NCBI GenBank assembly: GCA_029964075.1
Contig: CM057147.1
Location: 29,161,513 to 29,225,512, forward strand
From: Patiria pectinifera
Taxonomy: Eukaryota; Echinodermata; Asteroidea; Valvatida; Asterinidae
Reading direction: 5' to 3'
Length of the DNA: 64,000 bases
Part shown: one piece after another, positions 21,687 through 33,471 of the stretch
How positions within the stretch are numbered: position 1 is the stretch's first letter
How the letters are laid out: every line of letters starts with the position of its first letter
The notes under the pieces: model-generated
The model's database searches: none
What the model was told of the DNA's origin: nothing
The model's input: the letters and a program-made list of their open reading frames with translations, nothing else
Made by a program: the position numbers and the translations under genes

Positions 21687-24600
21687 CTGGCATACACCGG
21701 AAGCAATGCATCCTGCAACGATGTCGTAGATGGAATCTCCCAGTTGCTTGATCAGTGCTTCTTGGCAACCCTTGAGAAGCAAAGAAATGATTCCATTCAG
21801 ACCGACAGGTTGTGAGAATGGGGGAATTAATATATACGAAATAATTAACCAGCACGGGGTTTGAAGATTGCTCCATTAGAGACACACTCTTGGAAAAAAT
21901 GGTCCGGTTAACATTGTTAACCTATTGCTTATGATGGGACTGCGGTTTGGCCGAAGTCAATTGAGCGTGATCGGCTGACTGATAAGGTTTACATACAAAA
22001 CCCCGAGCCAACGAGGTTTTTGTATAGAAAGCTGCCGGACCACATTTTGCGAGAGTGTGTCCGTAATGTCAGCCCCCACAGCAATGTAGGGTCAATTCAC
22101 TAAAGGTATACCCCTTCAAAATACCCATTTCTTTCATGTTAGGAGGCGCTGTGGTCCAATGGTAATGGTGTTCGACTCACGTGCCGTGGTATGTAAGTTC
22201 GAACCCTGCCGAGGAACATAATGCTTGTGTTCTTGGGCAAGACGCTTTACTTCGATTGCCTCTCTCCACCCAGGAGTATAAATGGGTAGCTGTGAAGGAA
22301 GAGACCTGACTGCACTGATCTGAAGCTGCCGCAGAAAAATGGTATCATTCCTGATGAATAGGGACAATAATTGCAAAACGCTTTGAAACCTTAGGTTTAA
22401 CGCGCTATATAGCACCACCGTTATTTGACATTCCATTGAGAGGAAAAAAAACCTAAATAATAAAACCTCAGAAATTCCAGCATTGAAACAGGATTCTCTA
22501 CAAAATCCTTAAATCAGAATCCTGACAAATTCATCCTTGGACGAAAGGCGAAAAGTAACGAGATAAAGTTAGTAAAGGGCCAGTTCCGACCTCACGTGAA
22601 TGTCAATTGCAAATGCCACACAAACTCGGCCGTCAGGAAGCATTCACAGTGAAATTTACCAATGAGTTGAGATGTGAATTCAACTTTGGAGAGCCTGCAA
22701 TGGTTTCCCATTGCAGTTTGGCATCGAGAAACACATCGCCACGGCTCTAGTTATCGCAACCGGAACTAGTAACAGCACAGTCCTACCACGTATACATTTT
22801 TTCTAGAACGGAAGCCGTAAAATATGAAATCTAAATCTTTATTTTTTTTCCTGAATGCATGAAGGGGAAACTAAAAGAGAAAGGTGTTGTTTTCAAGCTG
22901 CTGCTACTAATATTATAGTGCTTTATACCAAGGTCTCAAAGCGCTTCACGATTATTACCCCTGTTCATCAGGCAATGAGACCAGTTCTGCAGCAGCTCAA
23001 GATCAGCGCAATCTGGTCCCTACCTTCACAGGTACCCATTTATACTCCTGGGTGGAGAGAGGCAATTGTAGTAAAGTGTCTTGCCCAAGAACACAAGCAC
23101 CATGTTCCCTGTCCGGGTTCGAACCCACGTGCCGCGGCAAGTGAGTCGAACACCGTAACCATTGGATCACAGTCGCTCTACTGTAAAGGCCATGTTTCTG
23201 TACACAATTGAAACCATCGTAATAATATCGCTTTGTGCGTACGAAAAATAAAAGTCCAAGATCTTCAAAGTGTATGCTGCCTCTCTTCTAAACTCACATT
23301 ATTTTTAACAATCTCCCTTTTTGGATTGAGCAAATAAACTGCTCTTTTTACCCATATAATGGCACAGTTATAGGGCCTCATTTACTCAGAAATCTGGTGC
23401 AACGGGGCGGGCCAGATTATTCCAAACTGAACCTACCTCTTGGAACTTTCCAATATCATTTGATATACCACATCCCTCTGTATACGGTGAACAGCAACTA
23501 TCTGGGGTTTGGTTCAATATGAAGTCATCATTGTTGTCTGCCCAGTCGCGTAAGCCATTCACACCACAACACTCAGACTTAAAAAAACATTAATTAAAAA
23601 AGATAAAATAATATAATAACTAGAGGTTGTAGGAACAACCACACGGTGTTGGGCTAGTGATGACTGCAAAACTTCGCCACACACATGAACTCAATATGCA
23701 TGTTTGACTTTTTCAACATGCTGCCAGAGGGCGCTCTAACATTTGATGACGTCAACTGCAATATTTTTGTACAGTACTGCCTAGGCAGAGACTTACATCG
23801 TTGAAAGCAAGTTCGCATCTTCTGCCAATTTCAAATAATAAGGCACTTTCGGTTTTGACCGGAAGGAAGGGTCATGTGATTTTGCACTTTTTACCAAAAA
23901 TGAAGACCCTGCAATATTGTATCGATTGCCACAAATAACAAAATCAAATCTGTAACAGTTGATTTTATACTGATTTTCAAAGATTAAATCTGAAAATCTT
24001 TGATTGCTTGTAATATGATTCCTGGTGACGTTATCGTGACGTCATTACCAAAAAGCTCAATAGCTGTGTTAACTGTGCTTTTTTAGCGACATCTTGATTA
24101 TATCTGTCACGAATGATTTTTTAGCAATTTTTGTGTGATTAAAAGGTCTTTTCATTAAAACTTCCGGTGTGATGACGTCGTCGATTTTTTCTATTTTCTT
24201 TTTAACTAATTGAATTTTATATCTGCACAGACCATAACATCTCTATGTGAGCATCAGGCACCTTAAGCAATGTATTCAGTGGTCCCAGACCTTCTGTTAC
24301 CGTTGAGCAACGTTTCAGCACATTGCCAACGACGCCTGACACTCATGCGATGGGCGTTGCCAGGATTTTTTCTAAAGGGGGAGCCAATTAAGCGAAGGGA
24401 GAAATCACCGGCCATGCAAAAATTGACGCCCATTGTAAAATAATAAATATACATTAAATTAACATAAAATGATTCGCCACTCGTTTCCTTTTTTTTTCTT
24501 TTTCTTAATCCCTTACGCGAATAAATCGGTATGCGTAAGTGGCGTTCAGGGAGCCTTCTGAAAGTGGTCAATAAGCGTCCTCTGGTTTTCACCAAGGTGC

Positions 24601-26459
24601 CCATCGAGTCTTACCTCAGTCTGGAGCCTATCCCAGACAAAGGTAAGCCACGCCTGGCCATCTTTGCCATAATTTTTCAGACCTTCGATCATCAGGTAGT
24701 CAGTCACTGCCGTCTGGACCTGTCCTCGGTAGACGAAAGCAAGGATGACAGCGACAACCTCCAGAAGGAAGATCAGCAGCAGGAAGATGAAAAACTACAA
24801 GGAGAGAAAGAAAACGGGAATTAATGACCGAGGTATAATGAGACATCTCCTTAAAGGGGCATAACGCCCTGAGGGGCATAAGGGCCTGAATTCTCTCCCC
24901 CCCCCCCCAAAAAAAAAACCCCACTTTATGTTTTGGATTTGATTACTTATCCTATTTCAAAAGTCTGGTTGAAAGGAAAATAACCCAATGTCTTGCAGTT
25001 CCCTAGAAAAGACGAAAAAAACTGGTTGTTTACATCGGATGCGGTGGACATTTGGTGGCATACGCATACACATTTCCAGCCGTGTGCATTCAATGTAGGG
25101 CTACCGTACATACATATGTATGTTGTGTACGTCATAATACACACAGCACCAACACACAAAATATGTTTCTCGCATGTCCACAGAATGCGAAATGCTGTGC
25201 GGCAGCTCACAACTAGCACGCAATAGCTCATTTTTTGAGAGACAAAATTTTGCCCCCTGAAATTCGTTCTCACTCGCGGTTCTTGCAAGAATAATACAAA
25301 ATCGCCAAACTTTTAAGGATGGTTGTGTGGAAGTTTATATCCTATTTTGAAATGCTCATTCAAATTAACATATGGTTTTTAAAGACTTCTTTTAATGGTC
25401 ACTACTGTATGAACTTCGATCACGTGAAAACGAAGCTAATTTTAGGTCAACTGAATTTTCATTTTGACATTTGCCATTACCCCAAAGAATTCGCTTCGCA
25501 CTGAAAAAATCCACCTCCACTCTTCGAACTAACCTGAAATTGGTGTTACTCACCTGCTTGAGCAGGCAAGTGCTTTCCTTGTATGCACCGTAGCATCCCG
25601 CGCTGGGCATAAGTATGACGATGAAACCAGCTGCAATGCAAATATTAGCGGCGTTCCGGATCAACGGCAGGTCTGGAGCCAGCGGGAAAAAGCGACCCTC
25701 TTTCATACGAAGGAGGATACCCAGGACCAGAATGGCACAGCCCGAGAGCTGTGGATGGTAAAAAAGAAGGTAAATAATATGTGGCTGGTGTTTTGACTGG
25801 TATACTGGCTGATGAAATGGAGGCTAACCTGACTGATGAAATGGCTGCTAAATTAGCTGGGAAAGTGACTGCTAAAGTGTCTGCTAGATTGGCTTGTGAA
25901 ATGGCTGCCAAGATATGTGGCTGCCACTTTGCATGCTAAATTGGTATTTGAAATGGCTGCTCAAATGGTAATTACAATGACTGGTGAAAATGGCTGCTAA
26001 AGTGGCCAGTGAAATAGCCGCTAAATTGTCTAATGAAATGATTGCTCTAATTACCAGCTAAATGACATTTGCCGTTTACTGGATCCGACAGACCACTCTA
26101 CACCGGCGCGGTGCAAAGCGGTGGGCACCGTACACCGTGCACGCACGCTTGCAAAATGGTGATAGCGCAGCAGCTTAGTACAAAATGTTGATATTATTGT
26201 TCGACGCTGTGCACATGTAAAGGATTCTGGAACTTTAAAAAAACCCCATGGACTTAAATGAAGTGTAAAAATGTGTGAGAATTGGTGAAAAAAGTGGTTG
26301 CTCATCGGGCTGGCATCCTGGAACTTTTGGTTGTCCCGGGACGTCGGACAACCGGTTTTGGGAGTCCTGTGATAAACATCAACTTACAAAGAGCAGGAGG
26401 TTGAAGAGGAGCACCAGACGCTTGAGACATCTCATACCGATACACGGTTTGCCAGCCAT
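21687..26459 (-). CDS. tetraspanin (last exon not found)
   Basis: Five minus-strand exons, all phase 0: 26388-26459 (starts MAGKPCIGMRCLKRLVLLFN, TM1), 25554-25748 (LSGCAILVLGI to GCYGAYKESTCLLKQ, TM2), 24615-24794 (FFIFLLLIFLLEVVAVILAF, TM3, into WDRLQTE), 23437-23577 (SECCGVNG, DSCCS, EGCGI) and 21687-21770 (GCQEALIKQLGDSIYDIVAG, start of TM4). The large loop has the CCG signature, a second CC pair and two further Cys, six in all. Together 224 codons; about 20-30 residues of TM4 and tail are missing, and no convincing exon was seen below 21686. Tetraspanins organise partner proteins in plasma or endosomal membranes. Juxtamembrane Cys at the N terminus fit palmitoylation. The member type (CD9/CD151-like or other) cannot be set. 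Confidence 0.9.
22142..22425 (+). mobile_element. tRNA-derived SINE, copy 3
   Basis: Inside the last visible tetraspanin intron. Box A GTGGTCCAATGGTAATGG, box B AAGTTCGAACCC, then TTGGGCAAGACG and CTCCACCCAGGAGTATAAAT, as in the other copies. Confidence 0.8.
22915..23178 (-). mobile_element. tRNA-derived SINE, copy 4
   Basis: Reverse orientation in the same intron: TACTCCTGGGTGGAGAGAGG, CTTGCCCAAGAACAC and GGGTTCGAACCCACGTGC, ending with the tRNA-like head ACCATTGGATCACAG. Confidence 0.8.
24853..25326. repeat. TTAAAGGGG dispersed repeat, copy 2
   Basis: CTTAAAGGGGCATAACGCCC, then TGGTTGAAAGGAAAATAACC and AAACTGGTTGTTTACATCGG, matching 2319 and 62363. It lies in the tetraspanin intron between the exons at 24794 and 25554. 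Confidence 0.6.
25790..26050. repeat. degenerate minisatellite in the first tetraspanin intron
   Basis: Units of roughly 20 bases of the form GTGAAATGGCTGCTAAATTG repeat with many substitutions. Open minus-strand reading is a consequence of the repeat. Confidence 0.65.
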
Positions 26460-26627
26460 CTTGGATATTCTGTTTTCTTCACAGCTTTGTCAAAATCTGA
26501 AGAGTTTGAAAAGAAAACACAAAGCTTGATCAAAGAAGACTTACATGTAAAGGTAATATACAAACATTTGTTTTCGCTGTAATCCTCAAAAATGGATTTG
26601 GGGGTAAGTGTTTTATAGTAAATATTC

Positions 26628-26830
26628 AGTGGCGCACCCAGGATTTGGCTTTAGGCGGGGGAACTCGCACTTTATTTTTGTTTCCAATTTTTCCAAGTTA
26701 AATTTATTTTCAAATATTTTTCCCAATATTTTGACTATTTTGACGTTGGTGGCGCCACTTACACTCCTATTATACCACTCGAAAATACGTCACATACATA
26801 TCACCAAGGTCAGATCGTGGAACTAAAAAA
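26628..26830. repeat. dispersed repeat starting GGCGCACCCAGGATTT
   Basis: Inverse relative of 10205-10462. Shared parts are the terminal GGCGCACCCAGGATTT.G and the far segment with ACCACTCGAAAA. No coding capacity. Confidence 0.5.
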
Positions 26831-27071
26831 AAATACAAAAAACCCCCCAAAACTAGAGGTCAGGGCGTTTGTTGAGTTACAAACGCAGAGTGGTCGGGCT
26901 GACAACTATTTCATTAGACACAGCCCAGTTAAGTTATGAATAATTGTATGTCACAACAAAGGATCACGAAAATTTAACCTTTCAAGTACAACCAATAATT
27001 TCGTTGAAAACAAAAATGTATCAAATTTCAGTGTAAATTTTATGTACACGTACAAGTTATTTCTGGTTTTA
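26831..27071. other. non-coding spacer
   Basis: Nothing recognised between the tetraspanin 5' side repeats and the LINE fragment. Confidence 0.3.
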
Positions 27072-27725
27072 TAATAATAATAATAATAACTGAATTTGTA
27101 TAGCTCCAAATTACCAAAGGATACAAGGCGCTAGAAAAGAAGAAAGAGGAAAAGAAGACAAAAACAACAACAAAAGAAGGACATGCAGCTATACGTTTGG
27201 GGGAAAAGGTAGGTCTTGAGAGCCTTTTTGAAGGAAAAGACACTGCATGAGTTTCTGATGGAGATGGGCAGGTTGTTCCACAGCCGGGGGGCGGCAACAG
27301 AGAAGGCCCTGTCACCAGCCAATTTATGTGACTTGGGGATGACAAGAGACTCACAAGCAGAAGATGAAGGGAGTAAGAATTCTTTTGGATTTTGTGAAGA
27401 GAGCAAAGATAATCTGGTGCAGAGTGTTTAAGTGACTTGTAAGTGTGAACCAGTGTGCGAAACTGAATGCGTTAGGCGACTGGGAGCCAGTGTAGTTGTT
27501 TGAGCAGAGGAGAGGTATGGGTGTGTTTGGGGGTCTGAAAGATAAGCCTTGCACATCTGTTTTGAAGTATCTGAAGACGAGATATTTCTTTCTTAGAGAC
27601 CCCATATTAAGAAGGCAGCTGCAGTAGTCCAGTTTTGAAAGAATCAGGGCACGGACAACATTGTGGCAGTCATCAGTCCAAAAAGAGAAAGTAAATACAG
27701 ATTTAGTTCGGAGAGCCATGTTCAT
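27072..27725 (-). mobile_element. LINE 3' fragment (CR1/L2-like reverse transcriptase C-terminal part)
   Basis: On the minus strand, conceptual pieces ALILSKLDYCSCLL, RLIFQTPKHTH, LLKQLHWLPV and GDRAFSVAAPRLWNNLPISI are the typical end of non-LTR ORF2 proteins. The frame changes at least twice and a stop interrupts the conserved block, so it is dead. The 3' end is a TTA trinucleotide run (27072-27090), as in L2/CR1-type LINEs. Confidence 0.85.
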
Positions 27726-28223
27726 TATGAAGTCGTATGTTGTTCATAAATTGCTCAAAGCCATAGATAATGGTGAATTTTCAATTGGTATTTTTTGACC
27801 TTTCAAATGCTTTCGATACAGTTATATAATCATGAATTTTGTACACAACCGCGGAAGTGGCGTCAGGTTGCAACATTTTTTCCAAGTAAACAAATTTGAT
27901 ACATCAATGAAGTACATCAATGAAGTTCCTAAAATAACTTTTTTTTTATAGCTGTCCATCAAGTATCATTGGAAGCTTTGGAGCCGAGTGAGATTACGCA
28001 CAGGCCTTCAAATACAAATGAGACATTAATCATTTGAGTCAAGACTGAAACATTATTTTTACAGTCAGATTTTGTGTTTTGAATATTAGGAATAAGTCAA
28101 CTTTTTTTCCTGAAATATTGATGGCGATTTTGGTGTGTTCTCCTTTGCAAATGTTTGTTCATTCATGGAGGTGGGAAAAGTATCTCGACGATAAACTCAG
28201 AGAAGAAAAATAGCCGATGAAAA
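27726..28223. other. non-coding, nothing recognised
   Basis: AT-rich spacer without recognisable exon. Confidence 0.3.
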
Positions 28224-28312
28224 TGAGCAGTGACGACGTGGATTCGACCAGGGATCCTTGTGGATATAGCTCATCTCGCTATCCACTAGGCTGTTGCTCG
28301 ACGACGACCGTT
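28224..28312 (-). mobile_element. tRNA-like sequence (SINE head)
   Basis: On the minus strand AGCCTAGTGGATAGCGAG resembles a box A and TGGTCGAATCC a box B. Stems are imperfect and poly-T follows on the plus side, so a SINE remnant is preferred over a working tRNA gene. Confidence 0.45.
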
Positions 28313-28401
28313 CTTAATTTTTTTTAATTTTTTTTTAATTTTTTTTTTTTTTTACTTTACTTTACTTTATTTCATCTCAAGGCATGAAAAAATACAGTTT
28401 A

Positions 28402-28763
28402 GACCAAAAAACAAAATAAGTCGGTCTCTGGTCAGCGCGCGCGTCGATTTTAATCATGCGCGTCGATCTTTTTTTTTCTTCCAAAAATGTTCCGCAGTAG
28501 CTCCAACAGCGCCCTCTATTTCCGCCCCTCCTCAATTTTTTTTTACCAAAGAGCACCAAGGAATGGGAAATTGCACCAAGGCAAATGATCGAAAGCACCA
28601 AGGCAAATTATGGAGGACACCAATGTACATGAGGACACCAAAAAAGCAAAATAGTACCCACCTTGTCTGTACAATCCAAGCTTGAAGAAAAAAAAAAAAA
28701 GCCGCGTGGCCGCGTCAATGTCGGAACTTTGGTCTGACCAGAGACCAAACATTTTTTGGGGGC
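28402..28763. mobile_element. MITE with GGCC-type ends, TCTCTGGTCA arms
   Basis: The left end AGACCAAAAAACAAAATAAG leads into GTCTCTGGTCA; the right end TGACCAGAGACC leads out to TTTTTTGGGGGCC. GCGCGCGTCG inside is shared with 29588-29955. It is related to that element and to the 30605 family in its GGCC-A-run ends. Confidence 0.6.
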
Positions 28764-29189
28764 CTTATACTTAGAATTTACTATGATTCATGCATTTTAG
28801 AATATAAAGATGAGAATAACATTGGAATAACACAACCAAGAGATGCAGGGGACCCACAAAAAGCACAGCTTGTCGAGTTTGAGTCTCCTGAACATAAACA
28901 ACAAAGAAGATACAGGATGTCAAGAACAATTATAAACAAAGACAGTATGAAAGCTAAATAAAAAACATACATACACAAAAAAAACCTTTCTCTCCCTCTC
29001 CCCATCATTGACTTTGTCCTTTGTGTTCCCCACCTCTTGTGGTCAACCATCCCCTTCCCCCAATCCCCCTCCCATTTGTTACCCTCCTTTCTGTTCAGCC
29101 ACCTGCTTTCTCTGTGTATTTTCCTCTGCATCATCTATTTCCACTTGACTGCTTTTGTTACTTCAGTAATGTATACATGTACCTGTTTA

Positions 29190-29258
29190 TGTTTATAGTC
29201 TTGTCGTTTAGCCTTCGAGAAAGACTCTGCTAGGGTTGAAACGTCAGGCCACTAACTA
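29190..29258 (+). repeat. possible Penelope-like 3' signature
   Basis: GACTCTGCTAGGGTTGAAACGTCAGGCC resembles the GAAACGT-type end often seen on Penelope-like retroelements. Similar short motifs occur at about 43350-43395 and, reversed, 47370-47420. No coding sequence accompanies them, so the assignment is weak. Confidence 0.3.
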
Positions 29259-29587
29259 TTTTTTACACAAAATAACGTAACATAATAGTTAAACTAAAAG
29301 TAAATTTTAAATGAAAAAGAAAATGATAATAAGCTACGCGAAAGCCACAATATGGCAAACAATAACAAATAAGTTAAAGGTGAATTTTACAGGGAAATGA
29401 ATGAATTTGTAAAATAAAATAACATGAAATAAAGGGTTCCAAAACAATGACATAACTCCTATACTTATAACTGTCACCAACTATCAAAAACCCCGACCTG
29501 GAACTCTCTCGGAAGCTTTTGTACAGACTGGTCACCAACTACCACAAATACCCAGGATTACACCGAAAAACTGCCAAAGTGCGTTTA

Positions 29588-29955
29588 GGCCAAAAAAAAA
29601 AGTCTTCGGTTTCTGGTATGCGCGCGCGTCGCCGTAGCCATGCGCGTCGGCAAAATGAAAACGTTTTTTTTCAATGAAAGATGATGTCTCAAAACCGCCA
29701 AACTCACTGGTTTGACTGGAATCCTGCTGCTGCACAATTTTAACGTGTTTTTAGATGGAGTTATGATCGAGAATAAGCTTTATGTGGCTTCTCTTGACTC
29801 CCATGTATTTGCGCTAAGTTTAGTCGGGCACCATTTGCAGTCATCAGCCGACATTTGAGGCAAAAAAAATCAGGTAAAAAAAAACAAAAGCCGCGTCGCC
29901 GCACCACTTTTTGGGCAAGCTCCATACCAGAAACCGGAGACTTATTTTTTTGGCC
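29588..29955. mobile_element. MITE with GGCC ends and TTCTGGTATG arms
   Basis: Left GGCCAAAAAAAAAAGTCTTC then GGTTTCTGGTATG; right CATACCAGAAACC then GACTTATTTTTTTGGCC. Flanks read TTA on the left and TAA on the right. Internal GCGCGCGTCG and GCCGCGTCGCCG pair up. Related to 28402-28763. Confidence 0.7.
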
Positions 29956-30844
29956 TAAGCCTGTTTAAGTGGTTTGATACATCGGTTGACCATTAATAAT
30001 GATAAGGTTGTGTGTAGCAGCCATTTTAACCTGTCAATTGTACCAATATTTTGAGGCCAGGCCAGTTTACAGACATAGATAGGGTTACCAGCGACAGATT
30101 GTCACTGAGTGTAGGAGGGTTATGTACCGGTTGATTAAATAACAACAATGGTCTTGAAATCATTGTCACCACTGGAGTTGTACCGGGGAGATTCGTTCGT
30201 AGATTCTACCAAAAGGCATACTTGCGAATCTCCCATGTCATGAGCACGCAAGCCTAGAACTAAGCTGCACATCGCCTTTTTTATGTTGTATATTTTTTTC
30301 CCGAAAGTGTTTTTCCCCCGATTATAAGTTACATTGTTCAGACAAATTTCTCACCAAAATCCACAGCAGGCACATCAGCTTCTTTTCTGAATCGGTTGAT
30401 ATGTGGAACACATTACCCCATTCAACCGTTAATTTGTGCAACGTCTACATCAAATTTCCAAAGTAAACAAGTCCCACTAGAACATGTAGGAAGCGTACAT
30501 GTACCAGTACCACCATCATGAAACCGCCAGTTATCATGTTATACTCCCATTAGGATGGTTGTTTTGACGTACAAAGTACAACTTCAAGTACACGGTACAA
30601 TTAAGGCCAAAAAAAAATAGTTCTGCTTCCGATTACATGGCATTCGAAAATAGGGTAGGTAGGGAATTATTTTTTTGCCAATTTTTTTTTGTGTGTACGA
30701 TCATCATATGGAGGCGTCTGCGTGCAGTCAAGGGTAAAATTGATGGTTTTGGGTTTTTTTTCCCTCATTTTTTCCATAAAAACATCTCAGAATAGGGTAG
30801 GTAGGGTACGGAGCCCCTAAAGGGACATCCAAAATATTTTTTTT

Positions 30845-31052
30845 ATCTCGTGCGCACGACATATATCTCGTGCGCACGACATAATTTATCTCGTGCGCAC
30901 GACATATATCTCGTGCGCACGACATAATTTATCTCGTGCGCACGAGATATATCTCGTGCGAACGACATAATTTATCTCGTGCGCACGACATATATCTCGT
31001 GCGCACGACATAATTTATCTCGTGCGCACGACATATATCTCGTGCGCACGAC
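30845..31052. repeat. left palindrome array of the transposon
   Basis: Ten copies of TCTCGTGCGCACGAC (one altered to GCGAACGAC) alternate at 20- and 23-base spacing, giving a 43-base unit with ATATA and ATAATTTA linkers. TCGTGCGCACGA is a perfect 12-base palindrome. These are plausible transposase-binding sites or a self-amplifying subterminal satellite. Confidence 0.9.
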
Positions 31053-31070
31053 ATAATTTATCATCACAGA

Positions 31071-31279
31071 TTCCTTCACTTGGCTTTGATGAAACCCCAT
31101 CGCTGGAGTTCATGCACGACCATGAAGAAGGAGCTCACGGCTCCTTTATCTCTCCATACCCTGTCGCACGTACCTGCATTAACTGCCTGAAGCTGCCAGT
31201 AAAGCACCAAAAATACGATGATTTCAAACGGTATATGCTTGATGGCATCATGGGTGCCAGGGGGTTTGGACTGATGTAA
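31071..31279 (+). CDS. HECT E3 ligase C-lobe fragment inside the transposon
   Basis: Right after the left array, a candidate acceptor (TTTATCATCACAG) opens a 69-codon frame ending in TAA. Its end, YPVARTCINCLKLPV then YDDFKRYMLDGI then GARGFGLM, follows the HECT consensus P-x-H-T-C-F-N-x-L-x-L-P ... GFGL. The catalytic Cys would be in TCIN, and a Phe lies four residues from the C terminus, as HECT ligases require. The rest of the HECT domain (N-lobe, E2-binding part) is absent: the terminal repeat array lies directly upstream. It is therefore a fragment, either cargo of a fuller element or captured from a host gene. Codon choice and the intact tail suggest it was under constraint recently. 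Confidence 0.6.
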
Positions 31280-31754
31280 GCATGAGAGAGATGTAGCAGG
31301 CCCCATCTGATGTATTGTCGCACCTCATGTAGTTATTCAAAGAAGTCTGTCACAAGTGCGGCCAGTGTACATGGTACAATTTCGTTTTCTTGGGAAATTG
31401 CACTGAAACATAAAAGTAATTCTTCTCGAAGTAGAAAGTGCAAGTGTAGTGCACAAAAAAATAGGATTCTGTATGAAGTACTGGGAAACTTTTGGGACCT
31501 AATTGGAAGTATACATACCAGTCTGTACCCATGCTTGACAATGGGGAAAATCCGGTATGTACATTCTGTCTGCATCTCACAAGTCTCACAAGTCTTTTGT
31601 AGAACTTTCTACAGTGTTCTTGTTTTATAAGTTGACTATATTTCAAAACCATGACGTTGATTGAGGTATTCCATTTATATATTCCATGTTTTATAAGTAA
31701 CCCTTTTTATTTTTCTATACTAACTAGTTCATTCGCTAAAGCTTTTTTTACAAA
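31280..31754. other. transposon interior, nothing recognised
   Basis: Short open frames on both strands with no family resemblance. Confidence 0.3.
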
Positions 31755-31895
31755 ACATTGCCAAGGGAATCCGTCGTTGCAAACAACCCGGGCAAAAAAT
31801 ATGTCGGGGCGTCCAGGGAGCACACAGGCATTCCTTGATGGTCAAGTTAGGTGTGGGTTCCATGTCTTGACAATGGGCGAGTGAATAGACCTTTG
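31755..31895 (-). pseudogene. decayed second copy of transposase exon 2
   Basis: Minus-strand reading gives VKTWNPHLT, a stop, then PSRNACVLPGRPDIFF, matching VNTWNRHLIRPSRNARVPFG of the intact exon at 33472-33801. Similarity continues through the former splice acceptor, so this is a genomic duplicate and not a retrocopy. It is clearly dead. Confidence 0.65.
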
Positions 31896-33471
31896 ATGAT
31901 CAGTCTGTCAAACATTCACCTTTCCTGTTGTGTATGTTGTCATCTTGAAACACGTTTAAAAAATGCAGTACAGGAAATGTCTTACAGCGACTAAGGACAC
32001 CTCATAGGCAAGGAATATTATAGCAATTTGCTAACAGAGCGTGAGTATGCATTGGCATTCATCTTGTTTACTGTGAAATTGTCAAAAGGTAAAGGAAAAA
32101 GTTGTCAAACGCTTATGTGTGCCATACAAAGACTTGGTATTTTATCTTGGTAATCATGGGCTGAATGGTCCTGCAAGAAAACAAAATAGCTGAGATTTAC
32201 AAAGCCACGTGATGTTGCCATATAAATTGCCATGATGGAAGTTTCTACTTTTATCCTGTAAGTGCAGAATAATTTTGCGAGATACTAAAAGCTTTCCTAA
32301 GCTAAGCCAAATGATGTTGCCAACAAAACTCAATGTAGCATTGTTACTTGGTATATGAGTAGTCCTGCAATATCAACCAAATATCTCTTGCCGAAGCCAA
32401 AAATGTTGCCAACCAATCTCTCAATAGCTATTTCATGGGTTTTGATACAGATACTTGCCGGTTTCAACTTCTTTGCCGATATTAAAACAATGTGTTTCCA
32501 ATCAGTTTATGTATGTCAAAAACATGCAGTGTTTGATACTTTGTCATGTTACAAGGCATTAAATGTGTTGACGTTTTTGAAAAAAGGATCCCACATGTAT
32601 TTCTTCCTGTTTCTTTGTCTTTATTGGTTTCACTTTTAAATTTGCATTTCTTGCAATGAAAACATATCAGATGTACACATATTTCGATGGCCAGTTGATT
32701 ATCTGATTTGTAATAACTTTCAGCTTTAAAACTATTAACCCCTTTATACTTTCTGATAACAAAATAAATAGAAAAACTTTCAGATTTTGAATCCAGCCTT
32801 AGCTTTTATTAACGGAAGATAATTTGACAAAGTTATTTGCAGCCACCCCACATTAACTTACTTATTCTGTTATAACACCATTACCGGCAATAGGATGGTA
32901 AGAAAAGGTCTTTTGAATGTGAAAGAAAAGTCGTGGGTAAAAAACGTGGAAACTATATAAACATCCATGATAACCACAGGGAGAGTAGGTACGTGTTTCC
33001 ATATTTTGTCTAGCAGCTAAGTCCAAAAATATTTTTTGAAGAATTACGAAACGTGGCACGCATGTCAGGGACCCAGTAGGATCATTTTTCGATTAGGACC
33101 TAACATGGCCGGTCCCCTACAAGTTTGCCAAGTTTCATAATTTCCCCAAAAGGTGAAATATTATGCCATATAATTCAGCTGCTGTGCTAGTTGCTGTAGT
33201 TTAAAAGGTTTAGATCACATTGAATCGAAGTTGATAAAATAAACAGGAAACTACACCTACATTTTGAACTTAGAACACAAAAACAAACCAGCATCGATGG
33301 GATTCCTTTATTAGAAGATTATTAAATTAACAAGTCCATTTCTACAGCCTGAAAATGTAACAAGGTGTACTTTCGGTGACAGCATTATGCTTCATTTGGT
33401 AATGACCGTTTACAGTCAAATACGCTTGCACTGATTCAGTCAGTTTATCGCTACTCTGTCCTGTGGAGTAA
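31896..33471. other. transposon interior, nothing recognised
   Basis: AT-rich, without exon-like stretches. It separates the decayed exon copy from the transposase 3' exon. Confidence 0.3.

Noticed and set aside
22855-23211. 118-codon frame with conserved-looking peptides
   Set aside because: It is the reverse of a tRNA-derived SINE; the same peptides appear from other SINE copies.
30845-31052. CRISPR array
   Set aside because: Regular repeats, but spacers are only AT linkers and the array is mirrored at the other transposon end; the genome is eukaryotic.
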